From assembly GCA_013335535.1 (NCBI GenBank), contig JAAXVL010000001.1, forward strand, positions 699,764 to 763,763: DNA of 64,000 bases, written 5' to 3'. The notes under the pieces were generated by a model. The model did not search any database and was not told where the DNA came from. It saw only the letters and a program-made list of their open reading frames with translations. The DNA is from Azonexaceae bacterium (lineage in GTDB: Bacteria > Pseudomonadota > Gammaproteobacteria > Burkholderiales > Rhodocyclaceae). Below, piece after piece: positions 44,926-53,447 of this stretch. Numbering within the stretch: the first letter of the stretch is position 1; each line of letters starts with the position of its first letter. The translations under genes and the position numbers were made by a program.

Positions 44926-46401
44926 TCAGCCAGTGTGCTGGCGTCTGCCCATTAGCCCGATGAGGGCCAGGCTTGCTATCAGCCCCAGCGCGAGCCAGTT
45001 GCCGAAGCGGGCATAGGGTGTCATGCCTTCGTAAGCGCGCACGTCGCCGCGCAACACACCGGTCGTGAAGGCCGGCAGGACGGCATCGACATGGCCCTGG
45101 GCGTCGATGATCGCCGTCATGCCCGTATTTGTAGCGCGCAGCATGGGCCGCCCGGTTTCGGCGGCGCGCATCTGGGAAATCTGCAAATGCTGCGGCTGGG
45201 CCAGCGAATGGCCGAACCACGCGGTGTTCGACAGATTGGCCAGAATGCCGGCCTGCGGCAGGGCGCGGATGATCTCCTCGCCGAAGACGTCTTCGTAGCA
45301 GATGTTGGCCGCTACATGCTGGCCGGCCACGGCCAGCGGCGTCTGCACCTCCGGGCCGCGCGTGAAGGAGGACATGGGAATGTTGGCATAGGCCATGAAC
45401 CACGCGAAACCGGCCGGGATGAACTCGCCGAAGGGCACCAGATGATTCTTGCTGTACACCTGCAGCGGTGAGCTGCCGAGGCTGACGGCGCTGTTGTAGT
45501 AGCCTCGGTCGTCGCCGGTCAGGGTGCCGAAAATGAGGTCGCCATTCTGGCGTTGGGCCAGGGTCTTGAGCTCGTCGAGATAGTCGGGCGGAATCTGGTC
45601 GATGAAGGCCGGGATGGCTGTTTCCGGCAGCACGGTCAGTTGCGCTGGGTTTTGCGTGATCAGGTCGCGATAAAGGTCGAGTGTGCGGAAGAAGGCTTCC
45701 GGGCGGAACTTCATTTCCTGCGGCACGTTGCCCTGGATCAGCGCGACGCTGATCGGCTCACCGACCGGCGTCGTCCAAGCCACCTGCTGTAGCCCGAAGC
45801 CGCCAATGGCGAGCAACGCCGCGAACGGCGCGCCGACCCTCCAGCGGACAAGCAGGGCGCCGCTCAGCGCGACGAGCAGCGACAGGCCGTGCACGCCGAT
45901 GAGCGGCGCGAAGCCGGCCAGCGGGCTCGGCGCCGCCTGCGAATAGCCGACGGTGAGCCACGGAAAACCCGTGAAAATCCAGCCCTTTAGCCAGTCAGCC
46001 GCGGCGATGAGCGCCGCGAAGAAGACGGCTTGGCGCCAGAAATCGGCCGGCTGCCAGCGCTTGAAGGCGTAGCCGGCGGCCATCGGAAACAAGGCCATGA
46101 CGGCGCAGAACAGGAAGGCGGCCGGCCCGGCCATCCACCACGGCATGCCGCCGAAGACCGAGAGGCTGACGAAGACCCAGGAGACGCCGGTGCAAAAAAA
46201 GCCGAGGCCGAAAGCCAGGCCGGTCAGCAAGCCCTGGCGCGGCGACTCGGCCACGCGCAGCAACTGGAAGAAGCCGAGCCAGACGAGGGGGGCCAGCCAG
46301 AACAAGCCGAAGGGCGCGAAGCAGCCAACGCCGACGACGCCGGTCAGGGCGGCGATCGGGTAGTGTCCGGCCGGGTGTTCAGCCAGCAGCGCCTTGAGCA
46401 C
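44926..46401 (-). CDS. lnt: Apolipoprotein N-acyltransferase
   Basis: A 491-residue inner-membrane enzyme that adds the third acyl chain to lipoproteins. N-terminal multi-pass region (about six to eight segments), then the nitrilase-like domain with catalytic Glu in VLPETAIPAF, Lys in YSKNHLVPFGEF and Cys in ANICYEDVFGE. A final transmembrane segment lies near the C-terminus. I chose GTG 46401, which overlaps the corC stop. The gene is the last of miaB-phoH-ybeY-corC-lnt. Confidence 0.95.
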   Translation of the reverse strand: MLKALLAEHPAGHYPIAALTGVVGVGCFAPFGLFWLAPLVWLGFFQLLRVAESPRQGLLTGLAFGLGFFCTGVSWVFVSLSVFGGMPWWMAGPAAFLFCAVMALFPMAAGYAFKRWQPADFWRQAVFFAALIAAADWLKGWIFTGFPWLTVGYSQAAPSPLAGFAPLIGVHGLSLLVALSGALLVRWRVGAPFAALLAIGGFGLQQVAWTTPVGEPISVALIQGNVPQEMKFRPEAFFRTLDLYRDLITQNPAQLTVLPETAIPAFIDQIPPDYLDELKTLAQRQNGDLIFGTLTGDDRGYYNSAVSLGSSPLQVYSKNHLVPFGEFIPAGFAWFMAYANIPMSSFTRGPEVQTPLAVAGQHVAANICYEDVFGEEIIRALPQAGILANLSNTAWFGHSLAQPQHLQISQMRAAETGRPMLRATNTGMTAIIDAQGHVDAVLPAFTTGVLRGDVRAYEGMTPYARFGNWLALGLIASLALIGLMGRRQHTG

Positions 46402-47230
46402 CGGCTTGCGGCGTGGAGGCCGGCGTGACGAGCAGGGTGTACAGCCGGCGGCTGTCGGCGCGCAGGACCTGGAAGCGGACACCGTCGATGTCCATCACTT
46501 CGTTGCGCTTCGGTACGCGGCCGAGGTGACGCAGAACGAGACCGCCGACGGTGTCGAATTCCTCGTCGGAGAAGGTGGTCTTGAAGGCTTCGTTGAAGTC
46601 CTCAATCTCGGTGCGCGCCTTGACGCGGTAGCGGCCGGTCGAATCGAGGCGGATGTTGTCATGCGCTTCGTCGAAGTCGTATTCGTCCTCAATGTCGCCG
46701 ACGATCTGTTCGAGCACGTCCTCGATGGTGACCAGCCCGGCAACGCCGCCGTATTCATTGACGACGATGGCCATGTGGTTGCGCGAGACGCGGAATTCGC
46801 GGAGCAGCACGTTGAGACGCTTTGATTCGGGGATGAAGACTGCTGGGCGCAACCAGTCGCGCAGGTCGAAATCCGGTTCGATCTGCAGGCGCAGCAGATC
46901 CTTGGCGAGCAGCACGCCGAGCACCTTGTCGCGGTCGCCGTCGACGACGGGAAAGCGCGAGTGGGCGGCTTCGATGACGACCGGCACGATTTCGCTTAGG
47001 GGGTCGTCGACGTCGATGACGTCCATCTGGGCGCGCGGCACCATGACGTCGGTGACACGGGTGTCTGAGGCGGCCAGCGCGCCTTCGATGATGGTCAGCG
47101 CATCGGCGTCCATCAGGTTGCGCTCGTAGGCGCCATGCAGGATTTCTAGCAGTTGCTCGCGGTCGTCAGGCTCGCGCAGCAGCAGGGAAGTCAGTCGTTC
47201 GATGAAACTCGGTTTACTGTCACTGTCCAT
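46379..47230 (-). CDS. corC: CorC/HlyC-type CBS-domain transporter-associated protein
   Basis: A 283-residue cytosolic protein of the CorC family, linked to magnesium and cobalt efflux. Two CBS domains are seen (VMVPRAQMDVIDVDDPLSEI and VFIPESKRLNVLLREFRVSR with NEYGGVAGLVTIEDVLEQIV). A C-terminal CorC_HlyC domain follows (FDTVGGLVLRHLGRVPKRNE). Its end overlaps lnt and it lies eight bases after ybeY. Confidence 0.93.
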   Translation of the reverse strand: MDSDSKPSFIERLTSLLLREPDDREQLLEILHGAYERNLMDADALTIIEGALAASDTRVTDVMVPRAQMDVIDVDDPLSEIVPVVIEAAHSRFPVVDGDRDKVLGVLLAKDLLRLQIEPDFDLRDWLRPAVFIPESKRLNVLLREFRVSRNHMAIVVNEYGGVAGLVTIEDVLEQIVGDIEDEYDFDEAHDNIRLDSTGRYRVKARTEIEDFNEAFKTTFSDEEFDTVGGLVLRHLGRVPKRNEVMDIDGVRFQVLRADSRRLYTLLVTPASTPQAGAQGAAG

Positions 47231-47237
47231 GATTTAA

Positions 47238-47681
47238 TTAAACTGCATACGGGTCTGGATAACCCATTGCAGCAAGAATCTCCCTTTCTTCGTCTTCCAT
47301 TGCCTGGGCATCATCGTCATTTTCGTGATCCCAGCCCTGTAAATGCAGCATACCATGCACCGTCAGGTGCGCGTAATGCGCCGCCAGCGGCTTGTTCTGC
47401 TCGGCCGCCTCGCGTGCCACGACGCTCGGGCAGATGACCAGGTCGCCCGTCACCACCGGCTCGGTGTCATACGGAAAGGACAACACGTTGGTTGCGTAAT
47501 CCTTGCCGCGGTACTCGTTATTCAGTGCCTGGCCTTCATCGGCGTCGACCAGGCGGATCGTCACTTCACCGCCACCGACCAGCGCAGCGCGTGCCCATTT
47601 CACGAAATCCGCCCGCAAGGGTAGGCCCTCGCGGTTACAGGCGTATTGCACCGACAAATTAAGACGTTTGGTGGGATTCAT
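47238..47681 (-). CDS. ybeY: Endoribonuclease YbeY (rRNA maturation)
   Basis: A 147-residue single-strand-specific endoribonuclease involved in 16S rRNA 3' end maturation and ribosome quality control. The zinc motif [14 protein letters not shown] near residue 118 is intact and [20 protein letters not shown] is the second hallmark. ATG 47681 lies inside the 3' end of phoH, so translation is coupled. Confidence 0.96.
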   Translation of the reverse strand: MNPTKRLNLSVQYACNREGLPLRADFVKWARAALVGGGEVTIRLVDADEGQALNNEYRGKDYATNVLSFPYDTEPVVTGDLVICPSVVAREAAEQNKPLAAHYAHLTVHGMLHLQGWDHENDDDAQAMEDEEREILAAMGYPDPYAV

Positions 47682-48666
47682 AGGCTTCGACGATGCGGGC
47701 GACCAGCGGGTGGCGCACGACATCTTCCTTTTTGAAATGGGTAAAGGCCAGTCCGCGCACGCCTTTCAGAATTTCGGTCGCTTCCTTGAGGCCGCTCTTG
47801 TGGCCCTTGGGCAGGTCGATCTGGGTGACGTCGCCGGTCACCACTGCCTTGGCGCCGATACCGATGCGGGTCAGGAACATCTTCATCTGCTCGGGCGTCG
47901 TGTTCTGCGCCTCGTCGAGGATGATGAAGGCGTGGTTGAGCGTGCGTCCGCGCATGAAGGCGAGCGGCGCGATCTCGATGGCGCGCTTTTCATAAAGCTT
48001 GGCGACGCGGTCGGCGCCCATGAGGTCGTAGAGCGCGTCGTAGAGCGGCCGCAAATACGGGTCGATCTTCTGCGTCAGGTCACCGGGCAGGAAGCCGAGG
48101 CGTTCGCCGGCTTCGACCGCCGGGCGGGTCAGGATAATGCGTTCGACCAGATCGCGCTCGAAGGCATCGACAGCCGAGGCGACGGCGAGATAGGTCTTGC
48201 CGGTGCCGGCCGGGCCGATGCCGAAGGTGATGTCGTGTTCCTGGATGTGCTTGAGGTACTCGACCTGGCGCGGCGTGCGGCCGTGCAGCTCGGTCTTGCG
48301 CGTGATCAGTTGCGGGCCGTCGACCGGGCCTTCGGCGCGGCGCGATACGCGGCGCACCGGCGCATTGAGCAGTTCGATGAGGCCGAGCTGGATCTCGTCG
48401 ACGGTCAGCGTTTCGCGCGCCATGGCGTAGAAGTGCTGGAGCGCTTCCACGGTCAACCGGGATTTTTCGCCAAAAACGGAAAACCGTTCGTTGCGCCGAC
48501 GGATGACGACATCGAAGGCGGTTTCGATCTGCCGGATGTTTTCGTCGAGTGGGCCGCACAGATTGGCCAGCATGGCGTTGTCGACCGGCGTCAGCGCGAT
48601 CTCGATCGGCTTGGTCTTGGGGGCGGGTTTGGCCCGCGCGGCCGGCTTAGTCTTCTCGGATGACAA
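47659..48666 (-). CDS. ybeZ: PhoH-like ATPase (YbeZ)
   Basis: A 335-residue PhoH-family P-loop ATPase that partners YbeY. The N-terminal KH-like region is followed by Walker [13 protein letters not shown] near residue 147 and Walker [12 protein letters not shown] near residue 243, plus RGRTLN and [10 protein letters not shown]. It starts with TTG 48666, inside the miaB 3' end, with GAGAGG five bases upstream. The segment [20 protein letters not shown] is encoded by a copy of the dispersed repeat, yet aligns without gap to E. coli YbeZ, as I recall it. The name PhoH does not imply phosphate control here. Confidence 0.94.
   Translation of the reverse strand: MSSEKTKPAARAKPAPKTKPIEIALTPVDNAMLANLCGPLDENIRQIETAFDVVIRRRNERFSVFGEKSRLTVEALQHFYAMARETLTVDEIQLGLIELLNAPVRRVSRRAEGPVDGPQLITRKTELHGRTPRQVEYLKHIQEHDITFGIGPAGTGKTYLAVASAVDAFERDLVERIILTRPAVEAGERLGFLPGDLTQKIDPYLRPLYDALYDLMGADRVAKLYEKRAIEIAPLAFMRGRTLNHAFIILDEAQNTTPEQMKMFLTRIGIGAKAVVTGDVTQIDLPKGHKSGLKEATEILKGVRGLAFTHFKKEDVVRHPLVARIVEAYESHQTS
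48447..48483 (+). repeat. Dispersed 37-base element, copy 15 (inside the PhoH-like gene)
   Basis: Core CCACGGTCAACCGG is perfect, then GATTTTT, then CGCCAAAAACGGAAAA. On the minus strand it encodes [12 protein letters not shown] of the KH-like N-terminal region. Confidence 0.9.
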
Positions 48667-49984
48667 TTTCGCCTCTCAGCGTGTGCGATAGCGAAGACGT
48701 GATGCGGACATCGACGAAGGTGTTGATGAGGCGCGGATTGCCAGCGAAATTGACGATGCGGTTGTTGTCGGTGCGGCCAGCCAGCTCATGCACGTCCTTC
48801 TTCGACGTGCCTTCGACCAGCACGCGCTGGATGCTGCCGACCATCGTCTGGCTGATCGCCTGCGCCTGTTCATCGATGCGTTTTTGCAGGCGCAGCAGGC
48901 GGGCCGATTTGGTTTCAGCTGGCGTCGAATCGTCGAGTTCCAGCGCCGGGGTGCCGGGGCGCGGGCTGTAAACAAAGGAGAACGAACTGTCGAAACCAAC
49001 CTCGTCGATCAGCTTCATCGTCTTCTCAAAATCCTCGTCCGTCTCGCCGGGAAAACCGACGATGAAGTCCGACGACAGCGAAATGTCTGGCCGCGCGGCG
49101 CGCAGCTTGCGGATGATCGACTTGTATTCGAGCGTCGTGTAGCCGCGCTTCATGGCCGCCAGCACGCGGTCGGAACCGGCCTGCACGGGCAGATGCAGGT
49201 GCGATACTAGCTTCGGCACCTTGAGGTAGGTGTCGAACAGGCGCTGCGTCATTTCGCGCGGATGCGAGGTCGTGTAGCGAATACGCTCGATGCCCGGCAC
49301 CTCGGCGATGTATTCGATCATCATCGCCAGATCGGCTTTCTCGTCCGTCTCGGCCATGTCGCCGCGATAGGCGTTGACGTTCTGGCCAAGCAGGGTCACT
49401 TCCTTGACGCCGTGGGCAGCCAGGTCGGCGACCTCGGTCAATACATCCTCAAACGGGCGCGATACCTCGCCGCCACGCGTGTAGGGGACGATGCAGAAAG
49501 TGCAGAATTTCGAGCAGCCTTCCATGATCGACACGAAGGCCGAGGCGCCCTTGATCTCGGAGGGCGGCATCGAATCGAATTTCTCGATTTCCGGGAAGGA
49601 AATATCGACCGCCGCCTTGCCCTTCGCCTTGCGCTCGGCCATCAGTTGCGGCAAACGATGCAGGGTCTGCGGACCGAAGACGATATCGACGTAGGGCGCG
49701 CGGGCGACAATCGCATCGCCCTCCTGGCTGGCAACACAACCGCCAACACCGATCACCAGATCGGGATTCAGCTTCTTGAGGTGACGGACCCGGCCGAGGT
49801 CGTGGAACACCTTTTCCTGCGCCTTCTCGCGCACGGAGCAGGTGTTGAACAGGATGATGTCAGCTTCTTCCGGGTTGTCGGTTCGGACAATCGCTTCGGA
49901 GGCATTGAGCACGTCGGCCATCTTGTCCGAATCGTACTCATTCATCTGGCACCCGAAGGTGCGGATGAATAATTTTTTGGGCAT
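48647..49984 (-). CDS. miaB: tRNA-2-methylthio-N6-dimethylallyladenosine synthase
   Basis: A 445-residue radical-SAM methylthiotransferase that modifies A37 of tRNAs. It has the N-terminal UPF0004 domain ([20 protein letters not shown]), the radical-SAM cluster motif [15 protein letters not shown] near residue 155, and a TRAM domain at the C-terminus. I used ATG 49984; a GTG nine bases earlier is an alternative. On its minus strand a TATAAT box lies at 50046-50051. Confidence 0.97.
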   Translation of the reverse strand: MPKKLFIRTFGCQMNEYDSDKMADVLNASEAIVRTDNPEEADIILFNTCSVREKAQEKVFHDLGRVRHLKKLNPDLVIGVGGCVASQEGDAIVARAPYVDIVFGPQTLHRLPQLMAERKAKGKAAVDISFPEIEKFDSMPPSEIKGASAFVSIMEGCSKFCTFCIVPYTRGGEVSRPFEDVLTEVADLAAHGVKEVTLLGQNVNAYRGDMAETDEKADLAMMIEYIAEVPGIERIRYTTSHPREMTQRLFDTYLKVPKLVSHLHLPVQAGSDRVLAAMKRGYTTLEYKSIIRKLRAARPDISLSSDFIVGFPGETDEDFEKTMKLIDEVGFDSSFSFVYSPRPGTPALELDDSTPAETKSARLLRLQKRIDEQAQAISQTMVGSIQRVLVEGTSKKDVHELAGRTDNNRIVNFAGNPRLINTFVDVRITSSLSHTLRGEIVIRED

Positions 49985-50068
49985 GGGTAACACTTCGCAA
50001 ATCGGTGGGTGCCGCTTAGGTCATCGCGCAGCACAAAAGTTCGCCATTATAACCGACCCGAAATTTGG

Positions 50069-50097
50069 TTGACCCGCCAACCCCCGCAAACTATAAT
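50069..50097 (+). promoter_or_regulatory. tRNA promoter
   Basis: TTGACC, 17 bases, TATAAT, ending 16 bases before the tRNA 5' end. This is a textbook sigma-70 promoter. Confidence 0.85.
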
Positions 50098-50113
50098 CCG
50101 CGCCCTCAAGCGT

Positions 50114-50190
50114 GGTGATGTAGCTCAGTCGGTTAGAGCGATGGATTCATAACCCATAGGTCGGCAGTTCGATTCTGCCCATCACCACCA
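50114..50190 (+). tRNA. tRNA-Met (anticodon CAT)
   Basis: A 77-base cloverleaf: acceptor stem GGTGATG with CATCACC, D-loop TAGCTCAGTCGGTTAGAG, anticodon loop TTCATAA with CAT, T-loop GTTCGATTC, and an encoded ACCA end. The anticodon stem has one A-C mismatch next to the loop. CAT could also be an isoleucine tRNA needing lysidine. The absence of a C1-A72 mismatch rules out the initiator. Confidence 0.9.
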
Positions 50191-50198
50191 GCAATACG

Positions 50199-50227
50199 AA
50201 AACCCGCTGATTCGTCAGCGGGTTTTT
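50199..50227 (+). terminator. Terminator of the tRNA gene
   Basis: AAAACCCGCTGA and TCAGCGGGTTTT pair around TTCG, followed by a T-rich run. Confidence 0.93.
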
Positions 50228-50305
50228 CTTTTTCGGGCTCTGATTCTGGGCCGAATATTGCTAGTACTACCTCGTGGTGTTGTTTTCCCGAAAGCGAGGT
50301 GCGTC

Positions 50306-50533
50306 ATGCATGATCATCCGAACTCTTTTGATGCAAATTCCGGTCTGACTGAAGAGACCATGTTCTGGGTGCGCCTGGCGGCGTTTGCGGGCGTATCGGA
50401 GTATGTATTGTCGACGGGTGCTTCGTTGCAGGATGCGGAGGAGTGGCTGTTTGGCTATTGCCTGCCCGGCGATTTGCCGTCGCGCTATGCCAGTCTTTCC
50501 GGCGGGGCGGCGAATCCGCGCATTCTGGTTTGA
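50306..50533 (+). CDS. Small acidic protein, unknown function
   Basis: A 75-residue ORF beginning MHDHPNSFDANSGLTEETMF, acidic and rich in small residues. GAGGTG lies a few bases before ATG 50306. It lies between the tRNA terminator and a long hairpin. I do not recognise the family. Its composition and ribosome binding site make it a plausible gene. Confidence 0.5.
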   Translation: MHDHPNSFDANSGLTEETMFWVRLAAFAGVSEYVLSTGASLQDAEEWLFGYCLPGDLPSRYASLSGGAANPRILV

Positions 50534-50579
50534 CGGCGACCGGGTTTTGCCGGAGGGTGTTGTTTTGTCGACAAAACGG

Positions 50580-50616
50580 CAAGCGCCAACGCACCGCGGT
50601 GGTGCATTGGCGCTTG
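50580..50616. terminator. 16-base-pair hairpin between a small gene and ahpF
   Basis: CAAGCGCCAACGCACC pairs with GGTGCATTGGCGCTTG with one mismatch and a five-base loop. It sits between convergent stop codons and lacks a T run. The palindrome TTTTGTCGACAAAA lies just before it (50563-50576). Confidence 0.7.
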
Positions 50617-50639
50617 TGGAGGGCGGTTGATCGAATCGA

Positions 50640-52205
50640 TCAGGCCGGTGCCGAACTGCGGATCAGGTGGTCAAACGCGCTGAGTGACGCCGTTGCGCCG
50701 GCGCCCATGGCGATGATGATCTGCTTGTAGGGCACGGTCGTGCAGTCGCCGGCGGCGAAGACGCCGGGGAGGCTGGTCTGGCCCTTGGCATCGATTTCGA
50801 TCTCGCCGAAGCGGCTCAAGTTGAGCGTTCCCTTGAGCCAGTCGGTGTTGGGCAGCAGGCCGATCTGGACGAAGATGCCTTCGAGTTCGACGTGCTTGAT
50901 CTCTTCCGTGACGCGATCCTTGAACGTGATGCCGTTGACTTTCTGGCCGTCGCCGGTGACTTCGGTGGTTTGCGCCGATTTGATGACGGTGATGTTGGGC
51001 AGGCTGTAGAGCTTTTTCTGCAGCACGGCGTCGGCACGCAGGGTGTCGGCGAATTCGAGCAGCGTGACATGGGCGACGAGGCCAGCGAGGTCGATGGCGG
51101 CCTCGACGCCGGAGTTGCCGCCGCCGATGACGGCGACGCGCTTGCCCTTGAAGAGCGGGCCGTCGCAGTGCGGGCAGAAGCAGACGCCCTTCGCCTTGTA
51201 TTCCTTCTCGCCGGGGACGTTCATCTCACGCCAGCGGGCGCCGGTGGAGAGAATCACCGTCTTGGCCTGCAGCTTCGCGCCGTTTTCGAGTTCGAGCGCA
51301 ACCAGGCCGCCATTTTCGCTGGCCGGGATCAGCTTGTTGGCGCGTTGCAGGTTCATCACGTCGACGGCGTATTCCTTGACGTGCTGTTCCAGCGAGGCGA
51401 CCAGTTTGGGGCCTTCGGTGTAGGGCACGGAGATGAAATTCTCGATGCCGAGGGTGTCCATGACTTGGCCTCCGAAGCGTTCGGCGACGACGCCGGTGCG
51501 GATGCCCTTGCGGGCGGCGTAGATGGCTGCTGCGGCACCGGCCGGTCCGCCACCGACGACGAGGACGTCAAAGGTTTCTTTCTTGCCGAGTTCTTCGGCG
51601 GCGCGGGCAGCGGCGCCGGTGTCGACCTTGGCGAGGATTTCCTCGATGAGCATGCGGCCGGCACCGAATTCGGCACCGTTCAGGTAGGTGGTCGGCACGG
51701 CCATGATTTGGCGGGCATTCACTTCATCCTGGAACATCGCGCCGTCGATCATCGTGCTCGTCACACCGGGGTTGAGCACGGCCATGAGGTTGAGCGCCTG
51801 CACGACGTCCGGGCAGTTGTGGCAGGACAGCGAGATGTAGGTTTCGAAATCGAAGGTTCCGGGCAGGGCCTTGATCTGGTCGATGACCGACTGTTCGACC
51901 TTGGGCGGATGGCCGCCGGTCTGGAGCAGGGCGAGAACGAGCGAGGTGAATTCGTGGCCCATCGGGATGCCGGCAAAGTGAATGCGCGGCGTTTCGCCGG
52001 GCAGGCCGACGGCGAAGGACGGGCGCAGGGCAGCTTTGCCGTCTTCACGCAGGCTGACCTTGGGCGAAAGTTCGGCGATATCAGTCAGCAGTTCGCGCAT
52101 CTCCTGAGCCTTGGCGCTGTCGTCGAGCGACGCGACGAGTTCGATGGGGCGCTGGAGTTTTTCGAGGTAGGCCGCGAGTTGGGCCTTGATGGTGCTGTCG
52201 AGCAT
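50640..52205 (-). CDS. ahpF: Alkyl hydroperoxide reductase subunit F
   Basis: A 521-residue flavoprotein disulfide reductase that feeds electrons from NADH to AhpC. The N-terminal double thioredoxin fold has the redox pair [10 protein letters not shown] near residue 130. The C-terminal thioredoxin-reductase domain has [17 protein letters not shown] for [18 protein letters not shown] for NADH, and the active CFCPHCDGP. Length is standard. It follows ahpC on the same strand, but a 127-base gap containing a repeat copy separates them. Confidence 0.96.
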   Translation of the reverse strand: MLDSTIKAQLAAYLEKLQRPIELVASLDDSAKAQEMRELLTDIAELSPKVSLREDGKAALRPSFAVGLPGETPRIHFAGIPMGHEFTSLVLALLQTGGHPPKVEQSVIDQIKALPGTFDFETYISLSCHNCPDVVQALNLMAVLNPGVTSTMIDGAMFQDEVNARQIMAVPTTYLNGAEFGAGRMLIEEILAKVDTGAAARAAEELGKKETFDVLVVGGGPAGAAAAIYAARKGIRTGVVAERFGGQVMDTLGIENFISVPYTEGPKLVASLEQHVKEYAVDVMNLQRANKLIPASENGGLVALELENGAKLQAKTVILSTGARWREMNVPGEKEYKAKGVCFCPHCDGPLFKGKRVAVIGGGNSGVEAAIDLAGLVAHVTLLEFADTLRADAVLQKKLYSLPNITVIKSAQTTEVTGDGQKVNGITFKDRVTEEIKHVELEGIFVQIGLLPNTDWLKGTLNLSRFGEIEIDAKGQTSLPGVFAAGDCTTVPYKQIIIAMGAGATASLSAFDHLIRSSAPA

Positions 52206-52245
52206 ATTGTTCTCCCTGTGCTGAATTTCACTGGTTTTTCGATTG

Positions 52246-52282
52246 CCACGGTCAACCGGAAAAAAGCGCTGAAATCCAAATG
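52246..52282 (+). repeat. Dispersed 37-base element, copy 16 (ahpC-ahpF gap)
   Basis: Core CCACGGTCAACCGG, AAAAAAG, then CGCTGAAATCCAAATG. It lies 51 bases past the ahpC stop and 40 bases before the ahpF start, antisense to both. Confidence 0.92.
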
Positions 52283-52332
52283 ATCGAGCGGGGTGTCCCG
52301 CTCGATCCTCAAACCTGAAAACGACTAACTAC

Positions 52333-52896
52333 TTAGATTTTGCCGACCAGATCCAGCGACGGAGCCAGGGTCTTTTCGCCTTCTTTCCACTTTGCCGGGC
52401 ACACTTCGTTCGGGTGCGAGGCAGTGTATTGGGCGGCCTTCAGCTTGCGCAGGGTCTCGGAGACGTCGCGGGCGATTTCGTTGGAGTGGATTTCAACGGT
52501 CTTGATGATGCCGTCCGGATTGATAACGAAGGTGCCGCGCAGGGCCAGACCTTCTTCCGGGATATGCACGCCGAAGGCGTTGGTCAGAGCGTGCGTCGGG
52601 TCGCCGACCAGCGGGAACTGGGCCTTGCTCACGGCCGGGGAGGTTTCGTGCCAGACCTTGTGCGAGAAGTGGGTGTCGGTCGTGACGATGTAAACCTCGG
52701 CACCGGCCTTCTGGAATTCGGCGTAGTTGTTGGCGGCGTCTTCGATTTCGGTCGGGCAGTTGAAGGTGAAGGCGGCCGGCATGAAGATCATGACCGACCA
52801 CTTGCCCTTCAGGCTGGCTTCGGTGACTTCGATGAACTTGCCGTTGTGGAAAGCCTGGGCCTTGAACGGTTGAACCTGGGTGTTGATGAGGGACAT
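52333..52896 (-). CDS. ahpC: Alkyl hydroperoxide reductase subunit C (peroxiredoxin)
   Basis: A 187-residue typical two-Cys peroxiredoxin. The peroxidatic Cys lies in FMPAAFTFNCPTEIED near residue 48 and the resolving Cys in NEVCPAKWKEGEK near residue 166. It reduces hydrogen peroxide and organic peroxides with AhpF. An AAGGAG lies before the ATG. The upstream region (52920-53000) has dyads such as CGATAGCTATCG and ATTGATTGCATCAAT that might be regulator sites, but I cannot assign OxyR with confidence. Confidence 0.97.
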   Translation of the reverse strand: MSLINTQVQPFKAQAFHNGKFIEVTEASLKGKWSVMIFMPAAFTFNCPTEIEDAANNYAEFQKAGAEVYIVTTDTHFSHKVWHETSPAVSKAQFPLVGDPTHALTNAFGVHIPEEGLALRGTFVINPDGIIKTVEIHSNEIARDVSETLRKLKAAQYTASHPNEVCPAKWKEGEKTLAPSLDLVGKI

Positions 52897-53095
52897 CGAT
52901 TTCTCCTTGGTGGGTTAAGTGTTGAACACGGATCGAATATTAGGGACTGCTCGACTATTGATCCAATTGATTGCATCAATGTGTCCGATAGCTATCGCCG
53001 ATTGTGACAATGGCATATTCTGACGCAATCCTAGTTAAAAAGAACTAATAAATTCGGTGCGTTGGTACTAGCTTGAATGATCCAAGGGTATTGAT

Positions 53096-53109
53096 TTGAT
53101 ACGCATCAA
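53096..53109 (+). promoter_or_regulatory. FNR/Anr-type box upstream of napDABC
   Basis: TTGAT, ACGC, ATCAA is a perfect FNR-family palindrome. It lies 78 bases before the napD start, suited to oxygen-responsive activation. The 290 bases between ahpC and napD hold nothing else coding. Confidence 0.8.
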
Positions 53110-53186
53110 TTCCATACCCCGGTCGTATCGGGAACATTGCTTCCCACGGTGGCATTGGGCTGCCAAAGCTTGAGGAGGTGGGCCGG

Positions 53187-53447
53187 ATGAATATATCCAG
53201 CGCCATTATGTATGTCGCTCCAGAGCGTCTTTACGAGGCGTGCGAGGCATTGCTTTTGATGAAAGGCGTGGAAATTCACGCCCGGAGTGCGGAGGGCAAG
53301 GTGGTCGTCACTCTGGAGGATGACGACACGAATTCAGCTGCAGATAAATATGTAGCCCTGCATGGTGTACCCGGCGTCGCGTCGGTGGCCATGGTCTATC
53401 AATACAGCGACGACGAATCAGTAGATACCGAGGAGGTAAAGGCGTGA
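53187..53447 (+). CDS. napD: NapD chaperone for periplasmic nitrate reductase
   Basis: An 86-residue cytosolic chaperone that binds the Tat signal of NapA and helps its maturation. It begins [20 protein letters not shown] and has the family's ferredoxin-like fold pattern ([34 protein letters not shown]). GAGGAGG at 53172-53178 fits ATG 53187. Its stop overlaps the GTG of napA. Confidence 0.93.
   Translation: MNISSAIMYVAPERLYEACEALLLMKGVEIHARSAEGKVVVTLEDDDTNSAADKYVALHGVPGVASVAMVYQYSDDESVDTEEVKA

Noticed and set aside
50114-50190. Reading the CAT-anticodon tRNA as an initiator tRNA
   Set aside because: The acceptor stem begins with a paired G-C and lacks the C1-A72 mismatch of bacterial initiators.
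52920-53000. OxyR site upstream of ahpC
   Set aside because: CGATAGCTATCG is a dyad, but the spaced ATAG/CTAT pattern of OxyR is not convincingly present.
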